DNA of 64,000 nucleotides, from assembly GCA_963773035.1 (NCBI GenBank), contig CAVYZX010000007.1, forward strand, positions 1-64,000. Reading direction: 5' to 3'. The first letter of the stretch is position 1. Each line of letters begins with the position of its first letter. Position numbers and translations under genes: made by a program. This stretch comes from CAVRXZ01 sp963773035. GTDB lineage: Bacteria > Acidobacteriota > Vicinamibacteria > Vicinamibacterales > CAVVIG01. The notes under the pieces were generated by a model, which had not been told where the DNA came from, did no database searches, and saw only the letters and a program-made list of their open reading frames with translations. Shown here one piece after another: positions 1 to 11,413 of the stretch.

Positions 1-114
1 CTGTTCCGCAAACTGCGGCATCGCGGCGGACGTCTCGCCGATTGGCAGTTTCGCTTCGGCGCCGCGGCCTACAACTTGGTGCGGTGGCGCAATCTCGTCA
101 CACGACCGGCGTAA
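1..114 (+). pseudogene. Transposase C-terminal fragment, cut by window edge
   Basis: The first 38 codons are open from base 1 and end at TAA (112-114). The peptide ends in an FGAAAYNLVRWRNLV-like stretch. That pattern is typical of the extreme C-terminus of DDE-type insertion-sequence transposases, where an aromatic/alanine-rich segment is followed by NLVR-RNL. Only the tail is visible, so family and integrity cannot be judged. A 9-bp hairpin follows at 183-211 and may mark the element's end. The fragment may be an intact element entering from the left or a remnant. Confidence 0.55.
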
Positions 115-182
115 CAGCGGCCAGCACCCGATGGATCCCGCGCCCTGCGATGAACACATCACCATCAACGAAAAAGGAAATC

Positions 183-211
183 GGGTGCTGACCCATCGTT
201 TTTCAGCACCC
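183..211 (+). terminator. 9-bp perfect hairpin between transposase tail and mutM
   Basis: GGGTGCTGA (183-191) pairs perfectly with TCAGCACCC (203-211) around an 11-nt loop that ends in TTTT. It lies after the transposase tail and 9 nt before the mutM start. It could terminate transcription leaving the insertion sequence or be part of the element's end. No U-tract follows the second arm, so a classical intrinsic terminator is not certain. Confidence 0.4.
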
Positions 212-220
212 TGCTAGGCG

Positions 221-1048
221 ATGCCTGAACTGCCGGAAGTCGAGACCATCCGCCGACAGCTGGAACCAGCAATGCGCGGTGCACGGATCGAGCAGGTATT
301 GCTGAGACGGAAGGATTTGCGCCGCCCGTTTCCACGAGCCTTCGCTTCTCGACTCGAAGGCCGCCGGATTCGATCCGTCGATCGCCGCGGCAAGTATCTG
401 CTGGTTGCGCTCGACTCCGGCGAGACCTTGTTGATGCACCTCGGCATGTCGGGATCGTTCCGGATCGATCGCAACCGGAAACAACCACCTTCGAACAGTG
501 CTCCAAGGGATCGCCACGATCACGTCGTGTTCACGTTGTCGAATGGCGTGACCGTCACGTTCAACGACCCCCGGCGATTCGGCGTGATGGACTTGTTCGG
601 CGCCGGCCTCACGTCTCATCGGTCGCTCGCGGCTCTCGGACCTGAACCGCTGGCGGCTTCCTTCGACGCGGTGGGCATTGCGCAGGCGCTGGCGGGCAAG
701 CGGTCGGCTCTGAAAGTCACCCTCCTCGACCAACGCGTCGTCGCCGGCCTCGGCAACATCTACGCGAGCGAGGCGCTGCACCTCGCGGGCCTTTCTCCGT
801 TGCGGCGATCTTCCACGATCGCAACCGCGGGAGGACACCCGACGCCCAGGGCCGTCCGCCTGGCGGGGGCGATCAAGACCGTGCTGCGCCGGGCGATCGC
901 TCGCAAGGAGAGTCCGTATAGCGCAGGCCGCTTCCGGGTCTACGAGCGAGAGGGCGAGCCGTGCCCGACACCTGGCTGCCGTGGAACGATCCGCCGAATT
1001 TCGCAGGCCGGTCGATCGACGTTCTATTGTCCGTCGTGCCAGCGCTGA
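221..1048 (+). CDS. mutM: Formamidopyrimidine-DNA glycosylase (Fpg/MutM)
   Basis: This base-excision repair enzyme removes oxidised purines such as 8-oxoguanine and nicks the abasic site by beta/delta elimination. The protein begins MPELPEVET, the invariant N-terminus in which processed Pro2 is the Schiff-base nucleophile and Glu3 is catalytic. The C-terminus has the Fpg zinc finger, a Cys-x4-Cys pair and then Cys-x2-Cys at the very end. The length of 275 aa is normal for the family. It acts on DNA in the cytoplasm. It stands alone, with a transposase tail upstream and an unrelated exported protein downstream. The start is fixed by the conserved N-terminal Pro-Glu. Confidence 0.96.
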   Translation: MPELPEVETIRRQLEPAMRGARIEQVLLRRKDLRRPFPRAFASRLEGRRIRSVDRRGKYLLVALDSGETLLMHLGMSGSFRIDRNRKQPPSNSAPRDRHDHVVFTLSNGVTVTFNDPRRFGVMDLFGAGLTSHRSLAALGPEPLAASFDAVGIAQALAGKRSALKVTLLDQRVVAGLGNIYASEALHLAGLSPLRRSSTIATAGGHPTPRAVRLAGAIKTVLRRAIARKESPYSAGRFRVYEREGEPCPTPGCRGTIRRISQAGRSTFYCPSCQR

Positions 1049-1175
1049 TCGGCGGCGCGCAATCCGTCGCGTGCTTCAAAGGTTGCAAAGTCCTTCGAAA
1101 CTGCGATACGGTGCAGGCGTTTGGTGCGCTGAGCATCGGCTCTTCTCGAGCCGATACCGATGAGGGAGGTCACAC

Positions 1176-2189
1176 ATGATGCGCAATGGCTTGCTGGTTG
1201 GCGGCGTCGCGTTACTGGCAACGGTGATCATGGCGCCCATCCCTGCCGCAGCCCAGAAGAAGGCGTCGCCTCCGGCTCGAACACCTGATGGAAAACCAAA
1301 CCTGGAGGGCATCTACTCGTTCAGTACGATCACGCCGCTCCAGCGACCCGAAACGCTCGCCGGGAAGGATACGCTCAACGACGAGGAGGCCGCGGCGTTC
1401 GAAGCGTCGGAAAACACGCGGCTCAATCGCGACCTGTTCGACCCGATCAAAGGACAGCCGAGCGCCGGCTACGCGCCAAGAGCCGAAGGGGGCGTGCTTT
1501 CGTATAACGAGTTCTGGTACGAGCGCGGCAGCCGACTCACTAAAGACAGACGCACGTCGCTCATTCTCGAACCAGCGGATGGCAGGATACCGCTCACCGA
1601 TGCCGCGCGCCTCAGGGTCGCCGAAATGCGCCGGCGCTCGGATGGCGGCATCGGCGATTCGGCCGAGGACCGGACGCTGGCCGACCGGTGCCTCATCGGT
1701 TTCAACGCCGGCCCGCCGATGACACCAGGTCAGTACAACAACAACCTGCAGATCATTCAGGGGCCGGGGCTCGTCGTGATCATCAACGAGATGGTGCACA
1801 ATGCTCGCATCATCCCGACCGATGGGCGGGCGCACACGCCTTTCCGTCAGTGGGCGGGAGACTCACGCGGCCGCTGGGAAGGCGAGACGCTCGTCGTCGA
1901 GACGATCAACTTCCGCCGCGAGACGAGTCTGCAAGGGTCTACCGCCGAAACGCGGGTCGTCGAGCGCTTCACGCGAGTCGACAACGAGATGATCAAATAC
2001 GAATTCACGGTCACCGATCCGAGTTCGTACATCCGGCCGTGGAGTGCCATGCTGCCGATGACGAGAATCGAGGGACCGCTGTTCGAATACGCCTGCCACG
2101 AAGGCAACTACGCGATGGCGAACATTCTCGCTGGCGCGCGTGCGAAGGAGAAAGAGAAGGAAAAAGCCGCCGGTTCCTCTCAGCAATAG
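1176..2189 (+). CDS. Exported hypothetical protein (Acidobacteria-type)
   Basis: This 337-aa protein has a clear Sec signal peptide: MMRNG, then a hydrophobic core, with a likely cut after AAAQ near residue 27. The mature part opens with a lysine/proline linker and the phrase RTPDGKPNLEGIYSFS. Similar openings occur in a large family of exported proteins of unknown function that is expanded in Acidobacteria (from memory, not a search). The C-terminus is a charged tail rich in Lys and Glu. I see no catalytic motif. A strong ribosome-binding site (GAGGGAGGT) precedes the ATG and supports this start. The kinase gene follows after 95 bp. No function can be assigned. Confidence 0.75.
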   Translation: MMRNGLLVGGVALLATVIMAPIPAAAQKKASPPARTPDGKPNLEGIYSFSTITPLQRPETLAGKDTLNDEEAAAFEASENTRLNRDLFDPIKGQPSAGYAPRAEGGVLSYNEFWYERGSRLTKDRRTSLILEPADGRIPLTDAARLRVAEMRRRSDGGIGDSAEDRTLADRCLIGFNAGPPMTPGQYNNNLQIIQGPGLVVIINEMVHNARIIPTDGRAHTPFRQWAGDSRGRWEGETLVVETINFRRETSLQGSTAETRVVERFTRVDNEMIKYEFTVTDPSSYIRPWSAMLPMTRIEGPLFEYACHEGNYAMANILAGARAKEKEKEKAAGSSQQ

Positions 2190-2284
2190 AGCGGGACTCA
2201 CGTCGGCGGCGCCCGGCTGGTTACTGCCCGACTGGCCTTGCTTCTGGTGTCTAAACCCATCGATCACGCTGAACGCTGACGCAA

Positions 2285-4618
<2,334 letters not shown>

Positions 4619-4630
4619 CGGGAAGAGTGG

Positions 4631-5737
4631 CTACCGTCCGACCGGCACTGGAAGTTGCAGGCTCGGGGGCGCGCCTTTCGACTCGACCAGGCGGCGAGCG
4701 AAGTAGTTGACCACCTTGGCGTCGCTCCGAGCCGCGGTGAGGTATGCGGCGCGCAGAAGCTGCTCTTTGCGCGCACGAAGTGACTCCATGATCCCGTCGC
4801 GCACGCCGGGCGTCGACAGGTCGCGCTGTCCAGCCTTCTCGTGCGACACCACCAGCACCATCGTGTACGCGCCGTTTCCGCTCGCTGCCACGTTCACGGC
4901 TCCGGGTTCCTTGCCGATCACCGCGTTGCGCAAGGGGGGCGGCGCCTGATTGAGCCTCGATATCGGCACGAGCCCCAAGTCCCCGCCTCGCTGCGCAGAC
5001 TGCGGATCCTCTGAATAGCTGGTGGCGAGATCTCGAAACGACGCGCCGGCTTTCAAGCGCTCCATCAGCATCTGGACTTTCGCGGCAGCCTGTTGCGGAG
5101 TCGTGGCGTCGTCGCCGGTCGTGTTGCCAACCTGTGGCTCGCGCCCGGGCGTCACCACGATTTGTGCGAGACGATACGATTCCTCGGCCACGTTGAACTG
5201 GCCGCGATTGGCATTGAAAGCGTCGGCGACTTCCTGGTCGGTGACAGTGACCTTCGAGCCCACCTCCTGAGCGATCAGCTTCTGGGTCATGAGCTCTCGA
5301 CGCAGGCCTTCACGCATGTCTGCCACGTTCAGACCGCGTCGCGTCAGCTCCTGCTGAAAGGCGTCGTCGGTCATGTTCTTTTTGGCGTTGTTGTAGGCCG
5401 TGTCCAGGTCGGTCTGGGCGACTTCGAGATTCAACGTTTTCGCCTTCGCCAGCAGGATGTCCTGGAGAATGAGATCGTCGAGGAGGCTCAGCTTGGCGGC
5501 CAGCGTTTCCTCTTCCGAGGCGGGTTGCGAAACGTCCCGGGTGCGCTGGTATGCCTTATCGACATCGCTGCGCGAGATTTCCCGGCCGTCGACGACCGCC
5601 CACGCGTTGGGCGAAACAGCAGGCGCGGGGGGCGTCTTGTTCGCTTCACGACAGCTCGTACCAACACACAAGGCTGCGAGCGCGCCGACAACGAGGACAA
5701 CACGGGACGAGGCGAGTCTCGAAGCGAACTTAGCCAA
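4631..5737 (-). CDS. SurA/PpiC-type peptidyl-prolyl isomerase, exported
   Basis: This 368-aa periplasmic folding factor has an N-terminal hydrophobic segment ending in GTSC near residue 29, so it is either a lipoprotein or a Sec substrate. A SurA-N-like helical region follows (about 45-190), beginning AWAVVDGREISRSDVDKAY. The parvulin domain (about 190-315) carries SFRDLATSYSEDPQSAQRGGDLG, the signature of PpiC rotamases. It probably helps outer-membrane proteins fold. The start codon is TTG, chosen because it is the only start giving a complete signal sequence, with an AGGT about ten bases upstream. It converges on the kinase gene with a 12-bp gap. Confidence 0.88.
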   Translation of the reverse strand: MAKFASRLASSRVVLVVGALAALCVGTSCREANKTPPAPAVSPNAWAVVDGREISRSDVDKAYQRTRDVSQPASEEETLAAKLSLLDDLILQDILLAKAKTLNLEVAQTDLDTAYNNAKKNMTDDAFQQELTRRGLNVADMREGLRRELMTQKLIAQEVGSKVTVTDQEVADAFNANRGQFNVAEESYRLAQIVVTPGREPQVGNTTGDDATTPQQAAAKVQMLMERLKAGASFRDLATSYSEDPQSAQRGGDLGLVPISRLNQAPPPLRNAVIGKEPGAVNVAASGNGAYTMVLVVSHEKAGQRDLSTPGVRDGIMESLRARKEQLLRAAYLTAARSDAKVVNYFARRLVESKGAPPSLQLPVPVGR

Positions 5738-5762
5738 GCGAAGCCGACCTGCTTTCTAAACT

Positions 5763-5853
5763 CTCCACCACGGAGGACACAGGGGACACGGAGGACCGAT
5801 CCTTTTGAGATTTTCTTGATTGAACCTCAGTGTCCTCAGTGTCCCCCGTGGTA
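5763..5853. repeat. Imperfect inverted repeat of GGACAC/GTGTCC units
   Basis: The arm at 5763-5792 (CCACCACGGAGGACACAGG and onward) pairs imperfectly with the arm at 5823-5853, which ends CCCCCGTGGTAGG. It sits between glsB and the PpiC gene. The same GGACAC/CCGTGG vocabulary appears in other intergenic gaps of this window (33644-33845, 43423-43454, 47251-47296), so it looks like a dispersed palindromic repeat. Confidence 0.6.
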
Positions 5854-5880
5854 GGTAGTTCGAATCTATCCCCACCGTCC

Positions 5881-6120
5881 TCACGCTCGTTTCAACATCC
5901 TGGTCAGCGCGACGAGGATCACTGCGCCGATGAAGGAGACAATAATCGAGCCGACGAGCCCGGCTCCAGGCCAGATACCCAGCGATCCGAACACCCAGCC
6001 GCCAATGATGCCACCGAGCAGTCCCAGCACGATGTCCATCAGCATTCCGTAACCGCCGCCCTTCATCACTTGCCCGGCAAGCCAGCCAGCAATAAGCCCG
6101 ACGATGATCGAATAGATCAC
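5881..6120 (-). CDS. GlsB/YeaQ/YmgE family stress membrane protein
   Basis: This 79-aa protein has three hydrophobic segments (residues about 3-20, 27-45 and 52-72) and the glycine-rich repeats LIAGWLAGQVMKGGGYG and LLGGIIGGWVFGSLG. These are the hallmark of the transglycosylase-associated/GlsB family. Members are small inner-membrane proteins linked to general stress and acid response; their biochemical role is not established. The start follows a good ribosome site (GAAGGAGGAAT on the minus strand). The gene is probably monocistronic, with a repeat element between it and the PpiC gene. Confidence 0.9.
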   Translation of the reverse strand: MIYSIIVGLIAGWLAGQVMKGGGYGMLMDIVLGLLGGIIGGWVFGSLGIWPGAGLVGSIIVSFIGAVILVALTRMLKRA

Positions 6121-6245
6121 GGCATTCCTCCTTCGGTGAGTTTGACGAGGGCGACAAGTATTACTGGCACGCCGATGGTCCTGTCAACCGCAATCGCGCA
6201 GCTGTCGAACGTCAACGAGGGGCCAAGTCTGTGCGCTCTTCCTTC

Positions 6246-6251
6246 TATAAT
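6246..6251 (+). promoter_or_regulatory. Candidate -10 box TATAAT for the second kinase gene
   Basis: A perfect TATAAT lies 14 nt before the ATG at 6266, so the predicted 5' leader would be only about 7 nt. No convincing -35 hexamer is visible at 16-18 nt upstream. No Shine-Dalgarno is seen before the ATG, which fits a very short leader. Confidence 0.45.
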
Positions 6252-6265
6252 CGTCCGTTGTTCCG

Positions 6266-8962
6266 ATGAGGTTGCAGCCTGGTGACCGGCTCGGTCCGTA
6301 CGAGATCATGTCCGCCCTCGGTGCCGGCGGGATGGGCGAGGTCTACCGTGCGCGCGACCCACGGCTCGGACGTGACGTGGCCATCAAGGTGTTGCCATCG
6401 GCAGTCGCGGCTGATGTCGATCGCCTTCATCGATTCGAGCAGGAAGCGCGCGCCGCTGCGGCGCTGAACCACCCGAACATCCTCGCTGTGTACGACGTCG
6501 GCGCCGATGCCAATACGACGTTCATTGTGTCGGAGCTGCTCGAAGGCGAGACGCTTCGGGAGCGGATGAAGAGCGGTCCGGTTGCAGCTCGCAAGGCGAT
6601 TGAGCTTGCTCTTCAACTGGCGCGCGGACTCGCAGCGGCCCACGATCGAGGCATCATCCATCGCGATCTCAAGCCCGAGAACGTCTTCGTCACCCGGGAT
6701 CACCGCGTCAAGATTCTCGACTTCGGTCTGGCAAAGCTCACGCAGGATCGCCCGCCGGCGGAAGTGAGCGCAGTCGTCACAGTGCTGTCGTCGCCGACGC
6801 AGCCTGGCGTCGTGCTCGGCACCGTCGGGTACATGGCGCCCGAGCAAGTGCGTGGACTGCCGGTGGATCAGCGCGCGGATCTGTTCGCATTTGGAGCGAT
6901 CCTTCATGAGTTGCTGTCGGGCCGCCGCGCGTTTTCTCGAGAAACGCCGCCGGAGACGATGGCGGCGATCCTGAACGAAGATCCGCCAGAGCTCAGCGTC
7001 GCAGCCGCGGCAATTCCTCCGGCCTTGGTCCGCATCGTCGATCGCTGCCTCGAGAAGAGTCCATCGGCACGATTTCAAACGGCCAGCGACCTTGCGTTCG
7101 CTCTGGAGAGCCTGTCGGATGGGTCGAGCGCGTCAGCCTCGATCGCCACGCCTGCCGGCTCTCAGCGGACTTACAAGCCGTGGCTGGCCTGGGGCGTCGC
7201 CGCGTTGATACTGGCTACCCTGGCGCCCTTCGCGTACCAGCACGTCCGCGAGCGGCGAGCGACGTCCAGCCCCATACGCTTCCAAATCCCTCCCACCGTC
7301 GAGTTCGGCGGACCCGGAAATTTCGGCCTGTCTCCGGACGGCCGTCAGCTGGCGTTCGTCGGTCGCGGTCCCGATGGAGTGGTGCGGCTCTGGATCCGCT
7401 CGATGGACTCGCTCGAAGTCCGCTCTCTTCCGGGTTCGGAGGCCGGCGAAAATACGCCTCCGCCGTTCTGGTCTCCCGACGGCAGGTTCGTCGCGTTCGA
7501 TGCCGGAGGCAAGCTCAAGAAGCTGGACGTGTCGGGTGGCCCGCCGCAGACCTTGTGCGATCTTCCGAGCGTGGCCGTAGGCGGCGCCTGGAATCGCGAT
7601 GGCGACATCGTTGTTGGGAACATCGCTGGCGGTTTGTTGCACGTACGCGAGACCGGTGGTGCCGCGTCTCCCATCACCACACTGGATTCCTCACGGAAGG
7701 AGGAATTCCACATGCTTCCTTCCTTTCTCCCGGATGGCCGCCATTTCGTGTACTTGCGCATCGCGCCTGGCGGGCCTGAATTCAGCGGCACCTATGTGGG
7801 GACGCTCGACGCGAAGCCTGACGAACAAAGCAAAGAGCGGCTGCTGCCTTACCAAGTCGGTCTGACGTACGCAGCTGCCACTGATTCGGGCCCGGGACGG
7901 TTGCTGTTCCTTCGCGAGGGGACGCTCATGGCGCAGCCGTTCGATGAGAGACGCCTTGTGCTTGCGGGAGATCCCGTGCCGGTCGTCGAGCGTGTCGGCT
8001 CGTTTCGTGACAGCGGCTTCTTCTCGACCTCAGACAACGACGTTCTTGTGTACCGTACCGCCGCCAGCGATTCCCAAGTCACGTGGTTCGACCGGCAAGG
8101 AAACGTTTCCGCCCGCGTCTCTGAATCCGGCGGCTATCGTGGCGTGGCACTTTCTCCGGACGGCAGTCGCGCGGTCGCGTCGCGGACCGATCCCCAGGAC
8201 GCGTCGAAGGCCGACCTGTGGCTGTTCGATCTGTCGCGAGGAACCGTGGCCACTCGATTGACACTCGGCACGGGAATCGCCGAAATGCCTATATGGTCTC
8301 CAGACGGGAAGCGAATCGCCTTCACTTTCAGCAACAACATGCTCCGTCAGAAACTGGCAAGCGGTGAGGGGGGAGAGCAGGAGTTGATGCGGGTGGACAC
8401 CGCCGGCTCCATTCGGCCCGCCGGCTGGTCGCCGGACGGACGGTTCGTTCTTTATGCGTCAGCGACGTCGGCGAAGGGACTTTGGGATCTCTTTGTGCTG
8501 CCGAGCAACGATTCCAAACCTGTCCCGTTCGTGCGGACCGGATTCATCGAAGACGAGGGCCGGTTTTCACCGAACGGTCGATGGGTGGCCTACGTCTCGA
8601 ATGAGTCGGGGCTGAGTGAAGTGTATGTCCGCGCGTTCGCGACAGACTTCAGCGGCGGCTCGGCCAGCACAGGAGGCAGCGTGTTGGTCTCTCGTGGTGG
8701 CGGCACCGCGCCGCGCTGGCGTGGGGACGGCCGCGAGCTCTTCTATCTCGCTTCGAACGGAAAAATGATGGCTGTCGGAGTGAACCCCGGTCAGCAGTTC
8801 GACGTCGGAGCGCCGACATCGCTCTTTCAGACCCCACCCGGCAGCGTCGTCGGCGACGTGAGCGCCGATGGCAAACGGTTTCTTCTTGTGACGCCGGTCG
8901 GCCCGAGCGCATCCGCGCCCTTTACGGTCGTGCTGAACTGGACCGTCGGCCTGAAGAAATAG
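6266..8962 (+). CDS. Transmembrane Ser/Thr kinase with PD40 (TolB-like) propeller
   Basis: This 898-aa kinase has a catalytic domain at residues 12-275: GAGGMG loop, VAIK Lys41, HRDLKPEN, DFGLAKL and GTVGYMAPEQ. A single transmembrane helix follows at about 310-330 (WLAWGVAALILATLAPFAYQ). The C-terminal half is a beta-propeller with repeated SPDGR units such as FGLSPDGRQLAFVG, FWSPDGRFVAFD, PIWSPDGKRIAF and GWSPDGRFVLYA. The kinase should face the cytoplasm and the propeller the periplasm, which suggests a ligand- or envelope-sensing receptor kinase. This architecture is very common in Acidobacteria. A neighbouring fourth kinase has the same layout. No partner is obvious. Confidence 0.93.
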   Translation: MRLQPGDRLGPYEIMSALGAGGMGEVYRARDPRLGRDVAIKVLPSAVAADVDRLHRFEQEARAAAALNHPNILAVYDVGADANTTFIVSELLEGETLRERMKSGPVAARKAIELALQLARGLAAAHDRGIIHRDLKPENVFVTRDHRVKILDFGLAKLTQDRPPAEVSAVVTVLSSPTQPGVVLGTVGYMAPEQVRGLPVDQRADLFAFGAILHELLSGRRAFSRETPPETMAAILNEDPPELSVAAAAIPPALVRIVDRCLEKSPSARFQTASDLAFALESLSDGSSASASIATPAGSQRTYKPWLAWGVAALILATLAPFAYQHVRERRATSSPIRFQIPPTVEFGGPGNFGLSPDGRQLAFVGRGPDGVVRLWIRSMDSLEVRSLPGSEAGENTPPPFWSPDGRFVAFDAGGKLKKLDVSGGPPQTLCDLPSVAVGGAWNRDGDIVVGNIAGGLLHVRETGGAASPITTLDSSRKEEFHMLPSFLPDGRHFVYLRIAPGGPEFSGTYVGTLDAKPDEQSKERLLPYQVGLTYAAATDSGPGRLLFLREGTLMAQPFDERRLVLAGDPVPVVERVGSFRDSGFFSTSDNDVLVYRTAASDSQVTWFDRQGNVSARVSESGGYRGVALSPDGSRAVASRTDPQDASKADLWLFDLSRGTVATRLTLGTGIAEMPIWSPDGKRIAFTFSNNMLRQKLASGEGGEQELMRVDTAGSIRPAGWSPDGRFVLYASATSAKGLWDLFVLPSNDSKPVPFVRTGFIEDEGRFSPNGRWVAYVSNESGLSEVYVRAFATDFSGGSASTGGSVLVSRGGGTAPRWRGDGRELFYLASNGKMMAVGVNPGQQFDVGAPTSLFQTPPGSVVGDVSADGKRFLLVTPVGPSASAPFTVVLNWTVGLKK

Positions 8963-8993
8963 CGGTCCCGCGGTATAGCGACCCGGTGGTCGG

Positions 8994-9377
8994 CTATTGA
9001 GGAACCCCTTCCACGATGAACCCCCTCGCCTTCGCCGACCGCTGACGGATCGGTTTGATCGCCGAGTACTCGGGCGAGTCGTACCACTTGCGGGCGGCTT
9101 CAGCGCTGTCGAAGGTCATCACGATAATGCGCTTTGGCGGCTCGCCTTCGAGCGACTGGGTCTTGCCGCCGCGAACGAGATATCGCCCTCCGTACTTGGC
9201 GATCGTGGCCGGCACCCCGGCTGCATAGGTGTTGAAGTCGTCCTGGTTGGTCACGTCGAACACTTCAGCGATGTAGAAGCCGGTTGGCGGCTTCTGCGCC
9301 ATGAGCGCTCGACTGGCGAAAGCCCCGAGCACGACTCCCGCGACCAATGCCAGCACGACGACGTAGCGTGTCTTCAT
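8994..9377 (-). CDS. DUF1330 domain protein, membrane-anchored or exported
   Basis: This 127-aa protein has an N-terminal hydrophobic segment (MKTRYVVVLALVAGVVLGAF) followed by a DUF1330 domain. The pattern GFYIAEVFDVTNQDDFNTYAAG, a central YGGRYLVRGG and a late YDSPEYSAIKPIR are diagnostic of this ferredoxin-like dimeric alpha/beta barrel. The function of DUF1330 is unknown. The start is at 9375-9377, preceded by AGGAG on the minus strand; a longer in-frame reading upstream lacks a signal or a ribosome site and was not used. It converges on the kinase gene and diverges from the LamG gene. Confidence 0.88.
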   Translation of the reverse strand: MKTRYVVVLALVAGVVLGAFASRALMAQKPPTGFYIAEVFDVTNQDDFNTYAAGVPATIAKYGGRYLVRGGKTQSLEGEPPKRIIVMTFDSAEAARKWYDSPEYSAIKPIRQRSAKARGFIVEGVPQ

Positions 9378-9691
9378 GTTTTTCTCCTGTTCGGTCGCGC
9401 CGGTAGCGGCGCCGGATCTGCCGCCGATTGTCTCACGCGCATGCGCTCGAGGCGGCGAAAGTTGTCGTCCCGTTGCGGCTCGTGCCTTGCACCGGTGACC
9501 GACTGGGCGCGCGGAATTAGGCGCAACTCGAATCAGGCAATACGAAGATGTCTTGTGAGTGAGAGAAATCCCGCACGACGGAACGAAATTTCCCCACTGC
9601 GCATGTGTGTTGCCTTTCGAGTTGCTCGGTTTGCGTATCTCGCGTTCAGCGAGATAGCGATGCATGCCGGCCGAATGGCGAAGGAGCACTT
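9378..9691. promoter_or_regulatory. Divergent intergenic region with an 8-bp hairpin
   Basis: These 314 bp separate the DUF1330 and LamG genes and contain no convincing gene. TATCTCGC (9636-9643) pairs perfectly with GCGAGATA (9649-9656) around a 5-nt loop, 35 nt before the LamG start. This could be an operator or a 5'-UTR hairpin. I see no clear -35/-10 pair for either gene. Confidence 0.4.
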
Positions 9692-10501
9692 ATGACTACC
9701 AGTAGACGGCTGTCGACGATCGTCTTGTTGTTGGTTGGAACCTTCATGGGCATTGGACCCGCTTCGGGTCAGGGTCGGGACGAGCACGGACGTCGGGGAC
9801 CGTGCGTCGGCCGGCACGACGATCGTCCTTGCTTCAACAAAAAGGACTCGACCGCCCTTCGGTTTGTCTCCGATGGCCAATACGTGCTGGTGCCCAGCAA
9901 CGAAAGAATCGACGACATCTCGCGGGGACTCACCCTCGAGGCTTGGGTGAAATCCGCGGTGGACCTGCCGGGAGGCTATCGGTCGATCGTTTCCAAGCAA
10001 ATGAATGGAACGGGGTACATGCTGGCGACGAACGACTTCGTGCATTTTAAAGCGGAAGTTGGCGGCGAGCAGGCCGCGACGGCTTCAGAGCCGAGCCGCG
10101 AAGGTTGGCAACACATCGCAGCCGTGTGGGACGGTCGGCTGAAGCTTTATGTCAACGGGCAACTCGACGGCGTACTAAACACGAGTCACCCGATTCCGAA
10201 CTCGTTCGAACTGTACATTGGCTCGAGTCCGTTCGGCGCCGACACAACCTGGCGAGGGGTCATCGATGAAGTCCGCCTCTGGGCTGTCGCAAGAACCCAG
10301 GAGCAGATCCAGTCCACCATGAATCGCTACCTGTGCGGCGACGAACCGGGCCTAAGGGCGTACTGGTCGTTCGACGAAGGGCAAGGTTCGCGACTTGGGG
10401 ACACGCTCGGTCACAGCGACGGAGTTGTCGTCGGTCCGGAATGGGTCGAGGGTGTCGATCTGCCGCGGTCTGACGATTGTCGCCACGATTCACACCGATG
10501 A
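9692..10501 (+). CDS. Exported LamG/concanavalin-A-like domain protein
   Basis: This 269-aa protein has a signal peptide (MTTSRRLSTIVLLLVGTFMGIGPASG) and a LamG-like jellyroll domain at about 55-235. Diagnostic pieces are GLTLEAWVKS, WQHIAAVWDGRLKLYVNG, GVIDEVRLWAVART and LRAYWSFDEG. Such domains bind glycans or proteins at the cell surface. No catalytic module is attached, so a binding or adhesive role is inferred. The ATG at 9692 is chosen over upstream in-frame codons because AAGGAG lies just before it and it gives a proper signal sequence. Four cysteines in the mature protein could form disulfides. Confidence 0.85.
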   Translation: MTTSRRLSTIVLLLVGTFMGIGPASGQGRDEHGRRGPCVGRHDDRPCFNKKDSTALRFVSDGQYVLVPSNERIDDISRGLTLEAWVKSAVDLPGGYRSIVSKQMNGTGYMLATNDFVHFKAEVGGEQAATASEPSREGWQHIAAVWDGRLKLYVNGQLDGVLNTSHPIPNSFELYIGSSPFGADTTWRGVIDEVRLWAVARTQEQIQSTMNRYLCGDEPGLRAYWSFDEGQGSRLGDTLGHSDGVVVGPEWVEGVDLPRSDDCRHDSHR

Positions 10502-10576
10502 GCACACGTCGCCAAGCATGGCGAAGCATTTGCGTTGAATGTGGTTACCAGTCGAGCGTTGGGGAGTTCGCGGGCG

Positions 10577-11404
10577 CTATTTCCCGAAGAGGTCGCGTGT
10601 GGCAGCCATCGGAAACAACGAGCTGAACATGAGTTCCTTTGGTCTGCCTCTCATCGCATCAAAAATTCTTTGTACAACCTCGTCGGAGTACTGCGTCTTG
10701 TGACATGCCATCGCACGGCGGGATGCCTCCAAATCCGCGGTGGTATACGGAATGACGATGTTGAGAAACTTGGGTAACGGAATCACGAACGACATCTCTG
10801 TACGTGACGGGTTCACGACGCGCATGCCCTCGACGGGAAGTGACGCGTAGAAGAGGCGCTCCGGCGCGCCAGGAGCCCCAGCCCGCACGAGCTGAGTCGC
10901 AATGCTACTCACCAGCCGATGGTCTGGATGGCCCGCCCCGCCGTCCGGTCCCCACGTGATCACGGCGTCGGGGCGAAGTCGCTCCAGTTCTGCTTGCACT
11001 CGTGCTGTCAATCGAAAGAGACGCTCACGATCCTCGGTGTATGTGCCGAGATGTCCGTCCGGAAATCCGAGCAGAATCGGCGGATGGATGCCGAGCGCGT
11101 CCGTCGCGCAGCGCGCCTCGTCGGCTCGCACGCGCGCGAGCTCCGGACCACTCGGGATCGCCGTGTGCGCCGAACCCTGCGCGCCATCCGTTGCGATAAT
11201 CAGATGCACCTGCACGCCCTCCCGAGCGTACCGGGAGAGGATCGGTGCGACCGGGCTCTCATCGTCCGGGTGGGCCATGATCAGAACCAGCGTTTTGAGA
11301 GTCGCACTCGGCGCCCCTTCGCCCGAGGAGACGCAGAGCAGCACCGCCGTTAGGACAGCACAGAATGAGGGTTTCACAGGTGCCTCCAGAAGAATCCTTA
11401 CCAT
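10577..11404 (-). CDS. Exported PIG-L/LmbE-family deacetylase
   Basis: This 275-aa zinc-dependent amidohydrolase of the PIG-L/LmbE family carries the metal-binding AHPDDE motif at about residues 44-49 and the later GHPDH motif. Family members deacetylate N-acetylglucosamine-type substrates. An N-terminal hydrophobic stretch (SFCAVLTAVLLCVSSGEGAP) suggests export, and the substrate is unknown. It is the last of four same-strand genes running down from the third kinase (14621 to 10577), with two tiny membrane proteins between. The 9-bp gap to the small ORF upstream suggests co-transcription. It converges on the LamG gene. Confidence 0.88.
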   Translation of the reverse strand: MVRILLEAPVKPSFCAVLTAVLLCVSSGEGAPSATLKTLVLIMAHPDDESPVAPILSRYAREGVQVHLIIATDGAQGSAHTAIPSGPELARVRADEARCATDALGIHPPILLGFPDGHLGTYTEDRERLFRLTARVQAELERLRPDAVITWGPDGGAGHPDHRLVSSIATQLVRAGAPGAPERLFYASLPVEGMRVVNPSRTEMSFVIPLPKFLNIVIPYTTADLEASRRAMACHKTQYSDEVVQRIFDAMRGRPKELMFSSLFPMAATRDLFGK

Positions 11405-11413
11405 CTCGGTCGA